Source of the DNA: Algihabitans sp965233705
Lineage (GTDB): Bacteria; Pseudomonadota; Alphaproteobacteria; Kiloniellales; DSM-21159
Assembly (NCBI GenBank): GCA_965233705.1
Contig: CBDDTF010000001.1
Location: 744,001 to 808,000, forward strand
Direction: 5' to 3'
Length of the DNA stretch: 64,000 nucleotides
A model generated the notes under the pieces. That model saw nothing but the letters and a program-made list of their open reading frames with translations, was not told the origin of the DNA and ran no database searches. Shown here piece by piece: positions 51,522 through 59,641 of the stretch (the first letter of the stretch is position 1; each line of letters begins with the position of its first letter). The position numbers were made by a program, and so were the translations under genes.

Positions 51522-52415
51522 TCAGGCGGCCGGCGCGCGCCCCGACAGGAAGTCGAGGTGCAGGCGGTTGAACTCCTCGGGCTTCTCGAACTGAGGCCAG
51601 TGCCCGCAGCCGTTCATCACGACGTAGCGCGCGTCGGGGATCATCTCCGCGATCTGGCGTCCTTCCTCCGGCGTGGCGGTCGGGTCGTGCGAGGTCCAGA
51701 TCACCAGGGTCGGGGCGGTGATCGCGCCGTACTGCTCGGCGCCGATCATGTTGCGCCGCCGGATCTCCATGTGCTGGAGGCAGAGGATGTGCCGCATGGC
51801 CTGCGGAAAACCGGGCTGGGCATAGATCGCGCGCCGGGTTTCGACCAGGTCGTCGTTGACCAGCGCGGTGTCGTGCATCAGGAACTCCAGCCGCGCCCGG
51901 ATACGCGCCGGCGTCGGGTCCTCGGCGGCCTCGGTCGAAAGCTGCAGCAGCCGGGCCATCACCTCCGGGTGCGCCGTCCAGCCGCCCGCCGTGTTCAGCA
52001 CCAGACGGTCCACCCGCTCGGGGTGGTGCACGGCCAGGTAGCTGGCCACCCAGCCGCCCAGGGATTCGCCCGAGATGTGGGCGCGCTCGCGGCCCAGGGC
52101 GCGCAGGACCGCCAGCACGTGGTCCGCGTAGTCCTTGATCTCGTAGTCGCGGTCCGGCTTGTCGGTCCAGCCGTGGCCCAGAAAGTCGATGGCCACGGTC
52201 CAGTAGTGCTCGGCATGCGGGCCGAGGTTGCGGCTGTAGGCCTCGGCATGGCCGCCGGTGCCGTGCAGCAGCAGCAGCAGCTCCTTGTCCGGCGACCCCG
52301 AGGAGAGGTAGCGCGTGCGGATGCCCCCGGCGTCCAGAAAGCCTTGCTGGAAGGGGACGCCGCGCAGGTCGGACCAGATCGACGGGTTGCGCGTGTCGGG
52401 GTTGGCTTGTGACAT
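51522..52415 (-). CDS. mhpC: Alpha/beta hydrolase, meta-cleavage product hydrolase (MhpC-like)
   Basis: A 297-residue serine hydrolase. Oxyanion region LLLHGTGGHAEAYSRNL, nucleophile in ISGESLGGWVAS, acid in VIWTSHDPTATPEEG and His in NGCGHWPQFEKPEEF complete the triad. It cuts the C-C bond of the ring-fission product to give 2-hydroxypentadienoate and a side-chain acid. ATG 52415 is chosen because the frame upstream is only the shadow of mhpB, whose stop is 71 bp away. Confidence 0.9.
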   Translation of the reverse strand: MSQANPDTRNPSIWSDLRGVPFQQGFLDAGGIRTRYLSSGSPDKELLLLLHGTGGHAEAYSRNLGPHAEHYWTVAIDFLGHGWTDKPDRDYEIKDYADHVLAVLRALGRERAHISGESLGGWVASYLAVHHPERVDRLVLNTAGGWTAHPEVMARLLQLSTEAAEDPTPARIRARLEFLMHDTALVNDDLVETRRAIYAQPGFPQAMRHILCLQHMEIRRRNMIGAEQYGAITAPTLVIWTSHDPTATPEEGRQIAEMIPDARYVVMNGCGHWPQFEKPEEFNRLHLDFLSGRAPAA

Positions 52416-52486
52416 GACGGATCTCTCCCGTATCCAGGGTGCCCCGCAGGTCCGGGGCCGGGTGTCGTGAAGCGCGGGACGCGCGC

Positions 52487-53437
52487 TCAGGCCGCGGTGT
52501 CCGGCGGGGCAGCGGTCAGCACCCCCATGCCCGTCAGCCAGGCGTCCACGGGCTCGTAGAACGCGACCTCCGCGCGGTAGCGGCCGGCGACCGAGAGGCA
52601 GGCCAGGGCGGCGACCCAGGTGCGCACCTCGTGGGCGCCGCGCCCGGCGGCGCCGGTGATCTCCGCGTCGTCGCTGTCGTCGAGAACGCCGAGCTCGCCG
52701 TCGGCCAGAGCGGACAGCAACCGCCTGTCCCAGTCGGGGTTCAAGGGCAGCAGTTCGGACTCGCCGGCGACCTGCTTGCGCCCTTCCGCGGCAACGCGGT
52801 CCTGCCGCGCGAAGCGGTGCCGGAACGACAAGGCTTCGCCGTCGACCAGTCGGGCCCGCACCTCGGGCGAGGCGCCGGCGAGCGAGGGCAGCGGCGGATC
52901 GTGCGACAAGCCGCCCGAGGCGATCACCACGATCTTCTCGGGCCGGGCCGCCGCCCAGTGGCCGACCGCCTCGCCAAGCGCGCGGCAGCGCGCGAAGCGC
53001 GGGCGCGGCGGCATGGCCGAGTTGACGAAAACCGGGATGAAGGCGGGCACCCCCGCCCCGGCGAACAGCATCTCCAGCGGCTGCACGGCTCCGTGGTCGA
53101 CCTGCATCCGGTAGGACAGAGCGGTATCGACCCCTTGGGCGAGGACCTGCTCGGTCAGCGAGCGCGCGGCCTCCTCCGGCACCTCGAGCGCGCCGGCCGC
53201 CGAGCCGTAGTCGCCGATCGACTCGCCGCCGATCCCGACGCAGAACGGCGGCAGCAGACGGTAGAAGAAGCCGTTGACGTGATCGGGATAGAAGACGACG
53301 ACCAGCTCCGGCCGCATCCGCCGCAGGTGGGCCTGCAGCCGGTCCACCACGGCCGCGAACCGCGCTTCGACATCCGGGGTCGTGCGCGCGGCGTCGATCA
53401 GGGGGCTGTGCGACATGCACACTGCACCGGCCAGCAT
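52487..53437 (-). CDS. mhpB: Extradiol catechol dioxygenase (3-carboxyethylcatechol 2,3-dioxygenase type)
   Basis: A 316-residue class III (LigB) extradiol dioxygenase. The iron-ligand His is in VCMSHSPLID; VVFYPDHVNGFFYRLLPPFCVG and VVIASGGLSHDPPLP are near-identical to the MhpB pattern. It opens the ring of a 3-substituted catechol next to the hydroxyls using Fe(II) and O2. First gene of the leftward operon mhpBCDFE, with the MhpR-like operator 75 bp upstream. Confidence 0.93.
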   Translation of the reverse strand: MLAGAVCMSHSPLIDAARTTPDVEARFAAVVDRLQAHLRRMRPELVVVFYPDHVNGFFYRLLPPFCVGIGGESIGDYGSAAGALEVPEEAARSLTEQVLAQGVDTALSYRMQVDHGAVQPLEMLFAGAGVPAFIPVFVNSAMPPRPRFARCRALGEAVGHWAAARPEKIVVIASGGLSHDPPLPSLAGASPEVRARLVDGEALSFRHRFARQDRVAAEGRKQVAGESELLPLNPDWDRRLLSALADGELGVLDDSDDAEITGAAGRGAHEVRTWVAALACLSVAGRYRAEVAFYEPVDAWLTGMGVLTAAPPDTAA

Positions 53438-53511
53438 TCGCCTACTCCTTGCCTTCGCTCGGCGTCCGGGCTACGCGCCCAGAGCTCGCGCGCCAACCGG
53501 AAGGCGGCGGC

Positions 53512-53528
53512 TGTGCACCCGGTGCACA
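53512..53528. promoter_or_regulatory. MhpR-like operator before mhpB, TGTGCACC-C-GGTGCACA
   Basis: A perfect 17-bp palindrome 75 bp upstream of the mhpB start. It closely resembles the E. coli MhpR site as I remember it (GGTGCACCTGGTGCACA). Shares TGTGCA-N5-TGCACA with 47450-47466. The rest of 53438-53598 shows no gene. Confidence 0.75.
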
Positions 53529-53598
53529 AGCGCAGGCGGCCCGGCGCGCGGGGCGCGCCGGGCCGCCTGCGTCAGCTTTCTGGCGAAAAAGGGCGCGC

Positions 53599-54153
53599 TC
53601 AGTCGCCGTCGCGCGGCGCGTCGTCGGGGGCCGGCGTGATGGTCGCGCTGTCGCGGGCCGCCTCTTCGTAGACGCCGGTCAGGATCGAGAGGAAGCGAGC
53701 CAGGGAGTGGAGCTTGGCGGGCGCGTCCTGGATCTCTTGGAGACGCTCGACCAGAATCTCCTCCTTTATGTGCCGGTACGCATCCGTCATGCCCTCACAC
53801 TTTTCAGTCGCCTTATAAAAAAATTGGTTGCTGCTTTTGTCTTTTATTTTCTCTATCAGGCCGTAGGACTCAAGCTTACGCAGGCTGTATTGAATGTTCG
53901 GAATGTCGTCGCGATTCATCAGCCGCGCGATCATGGCGCTGCTCTTGGGGCGGTCCTGCATGCGGATGACATGCAGGATCACGTGCTCAGAAAACTTGAG
54001 GTCCGGCCCAATGGTGACCGTGCCGGTTGCGACCACGAACCGCGAAAACGCTTCGTAAAAGCGGATCAGCGACCACTCGAATTCAGTCGTTTTGTACTCG
54101 AAATCCGACTCGGCCAGGTGCCAGCTCCTATAATACTTCGGTTCCATTTTCAT
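53599..54153 (-). CDS. MarR-type winged-helix regulator, lower in GC than its neighbours
   Basis: A 184-residue protein. The central winged helix reads SEHVILHVIRMQDRPKSSAMIARLMNRDDIPNIQYSLRKLESYGLIEK, followed by FFYKATEKCEG and a C-terminal dimer helix. It resembles MarR-type regulators found beside aromatic dioxygenases. The stretch 53780-53900 is clearly AT-richer than its surroundings, suggesting a separate origin. It is divergent from the Rieske oxygenase gene; two ATTGA-N3-TCAAT sites lie between. Likely a ligand-released repressor of the oxygenase operon. Confidence 0.8.
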   Translation of the reverse strand: MKMEPKYYRSWHLAESDFEYKTTEFEWSLIRFYEAFSRFVVATGTVTIGPDLKFSEHVILHVIRMQDRPKSSAMIARLMNRDDIPNIQYSLRKLESYGLIEKIKDKSSNQFFYKATEKCEGMTDAYRHIKEEILVERLQEIQDAPAKLHSLARFLSILTGVYEEAARDSATITPAPDDAPRDGD

Positions 54154-54247
54154 TCTCCCGCTCCCAGGCGAGTCCGCCGCCCGAGACTCTAAAGAAACAC
54201 GCGTCCGCGCGTACGCGAAAAAGCCGCCGGCATCAACGGTGGCGTTG

Positions 54248-54282
54248 ATTGAGTATCAATAAAAAATCAATTGACTCTCAAT
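54248..54282. promoter_or_regulatory. Paired MarR-type operators ATTGA-N3-TCAAT
   Basis: ATTGA-GTA-TCAAT (54248-54260) and ATTGA-CTC-TCAAT (54270-54282) have perfect 5-bp arms and centres 22 bp apart, two helical turns on the same DNA face. They lie between the divergent regulator (start 54153) and oxygenase (start 54434). The remaining 54154-54433 holds no gene. Confidence 0.7.
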
Positions 54283-54433
54283 CCAGATGCCACGAACCAT
54301 AATTTCGGAGGCTTCCACAAGGGCAGTGCACGTCGCCGGCCGCTTCGGCGGCTTTCGGTGCGCCGCCCCCGTCAATGCAGACAAAACCACCGACGCTAGC
54401 AAATGCGTCTCAAACGCATGGGAGAGGTTCGAG

Positions 54434-55771
54434 ATGAGCGAAAAGACCGCCGTTCGACGCCGCGCCGCCACCGGCACGGCCATCAGCGAAGCGCGCGTGA
54501 ACGACGAGCGGCTGCAGAGCCAGTATCAGCCGTACAAGGACGCCGCCTGGGGCTTCATCAACCACTGGTACCCCGCGCTGTTCACCAGCGAGTTGGAGGA
54601 GGACCAGGTCGAAGGCGTCCAGATCTGCGGCATTCCGATCGTGCTGCGGCGCATCGACGGCAAGGTCTACGCCCTGAAGGACCAGTGCGTGCACCGGGGG
54701 GTCCGCCTATCGGCCAAGCCCACCTGCTTCACCAAGGACAGCATTAGCTGCTGGTACCACGGCTTCACCTTCGACCTGGCCAGCGGCAAACTGAAGACCA
54801 TCGTGGCGAACCCCGACGATCCGCTGATCGGCACCACCGGGCTGACCACCTATCCGGTCGAAGAGGTGGCCGGCATGATCTTCGTCTTCGTGCGCGAGGA
54901 CGACTTCCCGCTCGAGGACGTGCCGCCCCTGGCCGAGGATCTGCCGGTGCGCTTCCCGCAGAACAGCGAGCGCTTTCCCCATCCGCTCTGGCCCGCCGCG
55001 CCCAGCCTGCTGGACGACAACGCGGTGGCCCTGGGCATGCACCGCACCGGGCTGACGAACTGGCGCATCGCCTGCGAGAACGGCTTCGATAACGCCCACA
55101 TCCTGGTCCACAAGGACAACACCATCGTGCATGCGATGCAGTGGACGCTGCCGCTCGGCATCCTTCCCACGTCCGACGACTGCATCGAGCCGGTCGAGGA
55201 CGAGGGCGGCCCCAAAGGCATCATGCAATGGCTGTTCACGGAGAAGTGGGAGCCGGTCCTGAAGAACGAGACGCTTGGCCTGGAGGTGCAGGGAGTCAAC
55301 AGCCGCCCCTACCGCACCTCGGTGGTGCTGCCCGGCGTGCTGATGGTGGAGAACTGGCCGGAAGAGCGGGTGGTCCAGTACGAGTGGTACGTGCCGATCA
55401 CCGACGACACCCACGAATACTGGGAAGTCCTCGTCAAGGTCTGTGACACCGAGGAAGAGCGCGAGGCCTACCAGTACCGCTTCGACCGCGTGTACAAGCC
55501 GCTGGCCCTGCACGGCTTCAACGACTGCGACGTCTACGCGCGCGAGGCGATGCACGACTTCTACGCCGACGGCAGCGGCTGGGATAACGAGCAGCTCGTC
55601 GTCACCGACGTCTCGCCGATCACCTGGCGCAAGGTCGCCTCGCGCTGGAACCGTGGCATCGCCAAGCCGCGCCGCGGCGTCGACGGCACCAATCCCGCCT
55701 CCAGCATCCGCATGCAGCGGGCCGCCGACGGCCAGGGCCCCGGCTACAAGGTGACCAAGATCGAAGACTGA
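54434..55771 (+). CDS. Rieske non-heme iron oxygenase, alpha subunit, carbazole dioxygenase (CarAa)-like
   Basis: A 445-residue terminal oxygenase. Rieske ligands C85, H87, C106 and H109 (CVHRGVRL and SCWYHGF); mononuclear iron site D219, H222 and H226 in CENGFDNAHILVHKD. The C-terminal half (VVQYEWYVPITDDTHEYW and ALHGFNDCDVYAREAM, then DFYADGSGW) follows the homotrimeric CarAa group rather than alpha-beta biphenyl types; no beta-subunit gene follows. CarAa attacks the ring carbon next to a hetero-atom, opening N-heterocycles. Start 54434 has GGAGAGG; the longer frame runs through operator DNA. Exact substrate unknown. Confidence 0.87.
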   Translation: MSEKTAVRRRAATGTAISEARVNDERLQSQYQPYKDAAWGFINHWYPALFTSELEEDQVEGVQICGIPIVLRRIDGKVYALKDQCVHRGVRLSAKPTCFTKDSISCWYHGFTFDLASGKLKTIVANPDDPLIGTTGLTTYPVEEVAGMIFVFVREDDFPLEDVPPLAEDLPVRFPQNSERFPHPLWPAAPSLLDDNAVALGMHRTGLTNWRIACENGFDNAHILVHKDNTIVHAMQWTLPLGILPTSDDCIEPVEDEGGPKGIMQWLFTEKWEPVLKNETLGLEVQGVNSRPYRTSVVLPGVLMVENWPEERVVQYEWYVPITDDTHEYWEVLVKVCDTEEEREAYQYRFDRVYKPLALHGFNDCDVYAREAMHDFYADGSGWDNEQLVVTDVSPITWRKVASRWNRGIAKPRRGVDGTNPASSIRMQRAADGQGPGYKVTKIED

Positions 55772-55777
55772 GGGCGC

Positions 55778-55813
55778 GCCCGTCCGCACCGCGACGCCGT
55801 CGTGCGGACGGGC
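55778..55813 (+). terminator. Long hairpin between oxygenase and reductase genes
   Basis: GCCCGTCCGCAC (55778-55789) pairs perfectly with GTGCGGACGGGC (55802-55813), 12-nt loop, 6 bp after the oxygenase stop. No T-run follows, so a partial terminator or mRNA-stabilising end is likelier than full termination. It would lower reductase output relative to oxygenase. Confidence 0.5.
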
Positions 55814-55928
55814 CCACGCCACGCGCCGGTGCGGCGCCGCGCCCGTCGCTGCGCTGTGGCGGCCCGCCGGCCCGCGCCTGACGGCGGCCGCCCCCGGCAA
55901 TCCCCCTAGATTCGGAGTTAGCCGCCCC

Positions 55929-56951
55929 ATGACGGATGGGACATTCACCGTCGATCTGCAGTTCGCCGACGGCGTGACGCGCCGCATCGAGGCCCGGCCG
56001 GAGCAGAGCGTCCTCGAGGCCGGCCTCGCCGCCGGCGTTCCGCTGCTGCATCAATGCCAATCGGGAAGCTGCGCGAGCTGCCTGGCCCAACTCACCGCCG
56101 GGCAGGCACCGATGCGCAGCGATGCGAGCTCGACCCTGCTGCGCAGCGAGGCCGAGGCCGGAAAGCGCCTGCTGTGCCTCAGCCAGGCGCGCTCGGACTG
56201 CGCCTTCGCCCTGAACTACGAAAGCGACGCGGCCGGCGCCACCCGCAAGGCCCTGGCCTTCGTCGACGCGGTCGAGCGCCTCGGCCCCGACGTGGTGCGC
56301 CTGTCCCTGGAACTGGCCGAGGGGTCGTGGATCGACTTCAAGCCGGGCCAGTTCGTCCAGGTCGCGGTGCCCGGCGCCGGCGTCGCGCGCAGCTATTCGC
56401 CGGCCACCCCGCCCTCGTCGCTGCCGCGTTTGGACCTGCTGATCCGCCTGCTCGACGGCGGCGCCATGTCCAACTGGCTCACTCAACACGCCAAGCGCGA
56501 CGACGTGATCGAGCTCGAAGGCCCCTTCGGCGGCTTCTTCCTGCGCGAGTCGCTGCGTGCGCCGCATATCCTGGTCGCCGGCGGCACCGGGCTGGCGCCG
56601 ATGCTGTCGATTCTCGACGCCCTGCGCGAACGGCCTGGCCGCAAGCCGTCAATCCTGCTGAGCTTCGGCTGCGCCTCGCCGGACGCCCTGTTCTGCCTGG
56701 ACGATCTGGCCCTGCGCCGACACTGGCTGCCAAGCCTGGAAACCCGCATCTCGGTGGACCGGGGCTGCGCCGAGGGGCTGCTGATCGGCACGCCGGTCTC
56801 GGCCCTGCGGCCCGAGGATGTCAGCGACCCGCAGACCGTGGCCTACCTCTGCGGCCCGCCCCCGATGATCGAGGCGGCCCAGCAGCGGCTCGCGGCCCTC
56901 GGCCTGCGGCCCGAGCGCATCTTCGCCGAGCAGTTCGTCCCCAGCCACTGA
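55929..56951 (+). CDS. Oxygenase reductase, [2Fe-2S] ferredoxin-FAD-NAD(P)H fusion
   Basis: A 340-residue electron-transfer protein. Plant-type ferredoxin with C43, C48, C51 and C83 (CQSGSCASC, then LLCLS). FAD motif RSYSPAT near residue 156 and NAD motif VAGGTGLAPMLSI near 217, C-terminus FAEQFVPS. It moves electrons from NAD(P)H to the Rieske oxygenase encoded 157 bp upstream. CarAa systems often use a separate ferredoxin; here the fused ferredoxin may do that job. Confidence 0.9.
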   Translation: MTDGTFTVDLQFADGVTRRIEARPEQSVLEAGLAAGVPLLHQCQSGSCASCLAQLTAGQAPMRSDASSTLLRSEAEAGKRLLCLSQARSDCAFALNYESDAAGATRKALAFVDAVERLGPDVVRLSLELAEGSWIDFKPGQFVQVAVPGAGVARSYSPATPPSSLPRLDLLIRLLDGGAMSNWLTQHAKRDDVIELEGPFGGFFLRESLRAPHILVAGGTGLAPMLSILDALRERPGRKPSILLSFGCASPDALFCLDDLALRRHWLPSLETRISVDRGCAEGLLIGTPVSALRPEDVSDPQTVAYLCGPPPMIEAAQQRLAALGLRPERIFAEQFVPSH

Positions 56952-56971
56952 CCGTTTCAGGAGTAGGTCCG

Positions 56972-58306
56972 ATGAAACTCCCCGTGATCGAGGCCGAGCT
57001 GGGCGACCAGCGCCAGGCCTGGTTCGACGCCGTGTGCGCGCGGCTCGACCCGGCGCGGCTGAAAACCTTGCTGGCCCGCCTGACCGACATTCACAGCCCC
57101 ACCGGCGCCGCGCGTGACGCCGCCGTCTTCATGGCCGAGTACCTGCGCGGCCAAGGCATGACCGCCCGCTATCTGCCGATGACCGAGGGCAGCGGCAATG
57201 TCCTGGCCGAAGCGCGCGGCAGCGGCGACGGCGCCTCCGTGCTGCTCTACGCGCCGATCGACACCCACCTGGAGGGCGGCGAGGCCGATGCCCCCTGGGT
57301 CGGCCCGCAAGGCTTTCCGGACCTGGTGCCGCACGCCCGGGTCGTGGACGACTGGGTCTACGGCCTCGGCTCCTCGAACCCGAAGGCGATGGCCGCCACC
57401 CTCACCGAAGTCGCGACTGCGTTCCTGGAAGCCGGCGTTCCGCACTGCGGCGACCTGATGCTGGGGTTCGCCGACGGCGGCATGCCGGTCAACATCTCGG
57501 CCCGCGCCAACGCGGGCCTGTCCAACGGCGTGCAGCACCTCCTCTACCGCGGCGGCGCCGCCGACTTCGCGGTCATCATGAAGCCCTGGAACTTCGTCTA
57601 CAGCGAGGAGCCGGGCATGGCCTGGTTCAAGCTGCGGGTGCTGGGCTCCTACGGCTACGCCGGAGTCGAGCGCGGCACCCCGGGGTTCCGCAGCTCGGTC
57701 GTCCCGCTGTCGGTGGTGATTCCGGAGCTGGAGCGCTGGCTGATCGACTATGCCGAGCGCAACGCCGCCGGCAGCATCAAGCCGCACGGCTGGATCGCCG
57801 GCGTGCGCGCGGGCGACCCCGAGCGTCCCGCCTTCCCCTCGGCCGTGAGCGAGCTGTTCTTCGACGTGCGCGTCAACCCACGCACCTCGCCGGCCGAGGT
57901 CAAGGCGCAGTTCGCCAGCTTCGTGGCGGACCTCGACCGGCGCCATCCCGAGCTGCGGCTGGAGTGGGAGATGTATGGCTCCGCCCCCGGCGGCATGACC
58001 GATCCTGGCAACTGGATCGTGCAATCGGCCCGCCGCGGCTGGGAGACCGTCGAAGGCGCGCCGCACCCGGACGCGCCCATGATGGGGGGCCAGACCGACG
58101 GCGCGGCGCTACGCCGGCTGGGCATCCCCACCGCGCGGATCGGCTGGCCCTGGCCGGCGGAGGGCTCGCCCGAGACCGTGGCCGAAGGCCTCGGCGGCAT
58201 GGGGGCGACCTATGTCCCCGACCTGCTGCCCTGCGCGCGCAAGGTCGCCTACGTCCTGGTCGACACCCTGACCCGCCGGCGCGCCGAGCTGGCGCTCGGC
58301 GGCTAA
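56972..58306 (+). CDS. M20-fold hydrolase-like protein with a degenerate metal site
   Basis: A 444-residue protein with the M20 amidohydrolase architecture: H99 in YAPIDTHLEG aligns with the first metal His, followed by a dimerisation domain (about 200-320) and a late GGQTDGAALRRLGIP. The bridging Asp of the family is N136 (GLGSSNPKA), and the Glu-Glu dyad is replaced by Ala-Asp-Gly-Gly near 167-170 (LGFADGGMPVN). A standard dinuclear zinc hydrolase is therefore unlikely; a changed reaction or a binding role is possible. ATG 56972 has AGGAG upstream. Confidence 0.8.
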   Translation: MKLPVIEAELGDQRQAWFDAVCARLDPARLKTLLARLTDIHSPTGAARDAAVFMAEYLRGQGMTARYLPMTEGSGNVLAEARGSGDGASVLLYAPIDTHLEGGEADAPWVGPQGFPDLVPHARVVDDWVYGLGSSNPKAMAATLTEVATAFLEAGVPHCGDLMLGFADGGMPVNISARANAGLSNGVQHLLYRGGAADFAVIMKPWNFVYSEEPGMAWFKLRVLGSYGYAGVERGTPGFRSSVVPLSVVIPELERWLIDYAERNAAGSIKPHGWIAGVRAGDPERPAFPSAVSELFFDVRVNPRTSPAEVKAQFASFVADLDRRHPELRLEWEMYGSAPGGMTDPGNWIVQSARRGWETVEGAPHPDAPMMGGQTDGAALRRLGIPTARIGWPWPAEGSPETVAEGLGGMGATYVPDLLPCARKVAYVLVDTLTRRRAELALGG

Positions 58307-58350
58307 TCCGGGGGCAACTGATCCGGGGGCAACTGATCCGGGGGCGGCTG
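58306..58350. repeat. Three direct 15-bp repeats after the M20-like gene
   Basis: ATCCGGGGGCAACTG occurs at 58306 and 58321 and as ATCCGGGGGCGGCTG at 58336. The first unit begins at the last base of the TAA stop. The gap 58307-58508 holds nothing else visible. Confidence 0.85.
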
Positions 58351-58508
58351 CGACTGTGCGCCGGCCGCACAGCCGCGGCTTGGCCCTTGGCCGCGATGCC
58401 CCGGCCGGCGTAGCCGGACTGCGGCTGACGCGTCGCACGCCGGGGCGACCCGGTTGGCGCGCGTCCGGCCGCCTTATGAAAAGAAGTCGAAAAACAGAGG
58501 GAGAAGAA

Positions 58509-59615
58509 ATGTCCGAGACAATGCGCGCCGCCCGACTGCACGAGCCCGGCGGCGACTTTTCCATCGACACCATCGACCGACCGGCCCCAGGGCCCGGCGA
58601 CGTGCTGGTCGACGTGCGCGCCACCGGCGTCGTGCCCAACCTGCGCAACGTGATGAGCAGTTACGGCGAGAAGGCCTACCTGACCGTGCCCGAACTGCCG
58701 GCGATCTACGGCCTGGACGCCGCCGGCGTCGTGTCGGCTGTCGGCGCGGACGTCCGCGAGATTCGCCCCGGCGAGCGGGTCTACGTCAATCCGGGCCGGT
58801 CCTGCGGGTCCTGCCATGCCTGCCGCATCGGCGAGCCGACCAACTGCGTCGCCTTCACCTTTCAAGGCTACTTCGGCTTCGGCCCGAAATCGCAGGCGAT
58901 CTACCGCCGCTATCCCTACGGCGGCTTTGCCGAGTACATCACCGCCCCGGCCGACGGTCTGGTGCGCCTGCCCGAGGAGGTCAGCTTCGAGGCGGCGGCA
59001 CGCTTCGGCTATCTGGGCACCGCCTACGCCGGCCTGCGCAAGGCCAATCTCCATCCCGGCCGCACGGTCCTGATCAGCGGCGCCAGCGGCACCCTCGGGC
59101 TCGGCGCGGTGCAGCTCGCCCGCGCCATGGGGGCCAGCCGGATTCTCTGCGTGGCCCGCAACCCGGAGCTGCTGGCGCGCGTGGCGACCCTCGATCCCGC
59201 CCGCATCCGCACCTTCGCCCACGGCAGCGGATCGCTGCGCGACTGGGCCCTGGCGCAGACCGACGGCCTCGGCGTCGACGCCGTGCTGGACGCGATCGGC
59301 CCGGGGGCGCCCCACCGGGTGACCCGCGACTGCCTGGAGGCGCTGCGGCGCGGCGGCCGGCTGGTCGAGGTCGGCGCCATGTCCGACCCCATGCCGGTGA
59401 ACCTGCACGAGCTCATGTGCGCCCAGGTCAGCCTGGTCGGATCGCTGTGGTTCTCGGTGGCCGAGGGACAGGAGCTGGCCGAGCTGGCCGGCAGCGGCGC
59501 CCTCGACCTCTCGATCCTCGAGCACAAGCGCTTCCCGCTGGACGAGGTCAACGCCGCGCTGGGCCTGGCGGAGCAGCGCAGCGGCGGCTTCACCAACGTC
59601 GTCGTCACGCAATAA
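58509..59615 (+). CDS. Medium-chain dehydrogenase/reductase without catalytic zinc ligands
   Basis: A 368-residue MDR protein. It keeps the structural zinc lobe (PGRSCGSCHACRIGEPTNC). The catalytic zinc Cys is absent (VRATGVVPNLRNV) and the usual GHE motif reads YGLDAAG. The Rossmann motif is ISGASGTLGLGAVQLARAMG near residue 185. It may reduce enones or quinones, or oxidise a dihydrodiol-like intermediate without zinc. It lies between the hydrolase and cupin genes in the oxygenase operon. Confidence 0.82.
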   Translation: MSETMRAARLHEPGGDFSIDTIDRPAPGPGDVLVDVRATGVVPNLRNVMSSYGEKAYLTVPELPAIYGLDAAGVVSAVGADVREIRPGERVYVNPGRSCGSCHACRIGEPTNCVAFTFQGYFGFGPKSQAIYRRYPYGGFAEYITAPADGLVRLPEEVSFEAAARFGYLGTAYAGLRKANLHPGRTVLISGASGTLGLGAVQLARAMGASRILCVARNPELLARVATLDPARIRTFAHGSGSLRDWALAQTDGLGVDAVLDAIGPGAPHRVTRDCLEALRRGGRLVEVGAMSDPMPVNLHELMCAQVSLVGSLWFSVAEGQELAELAGSGALDLSILEHKRFPLDEVNAALGLAEQRSGGFTNVVVTQ

Positions 59616-59641
59616 GCAGAACTTCGAACAAGGAGAAGGAC

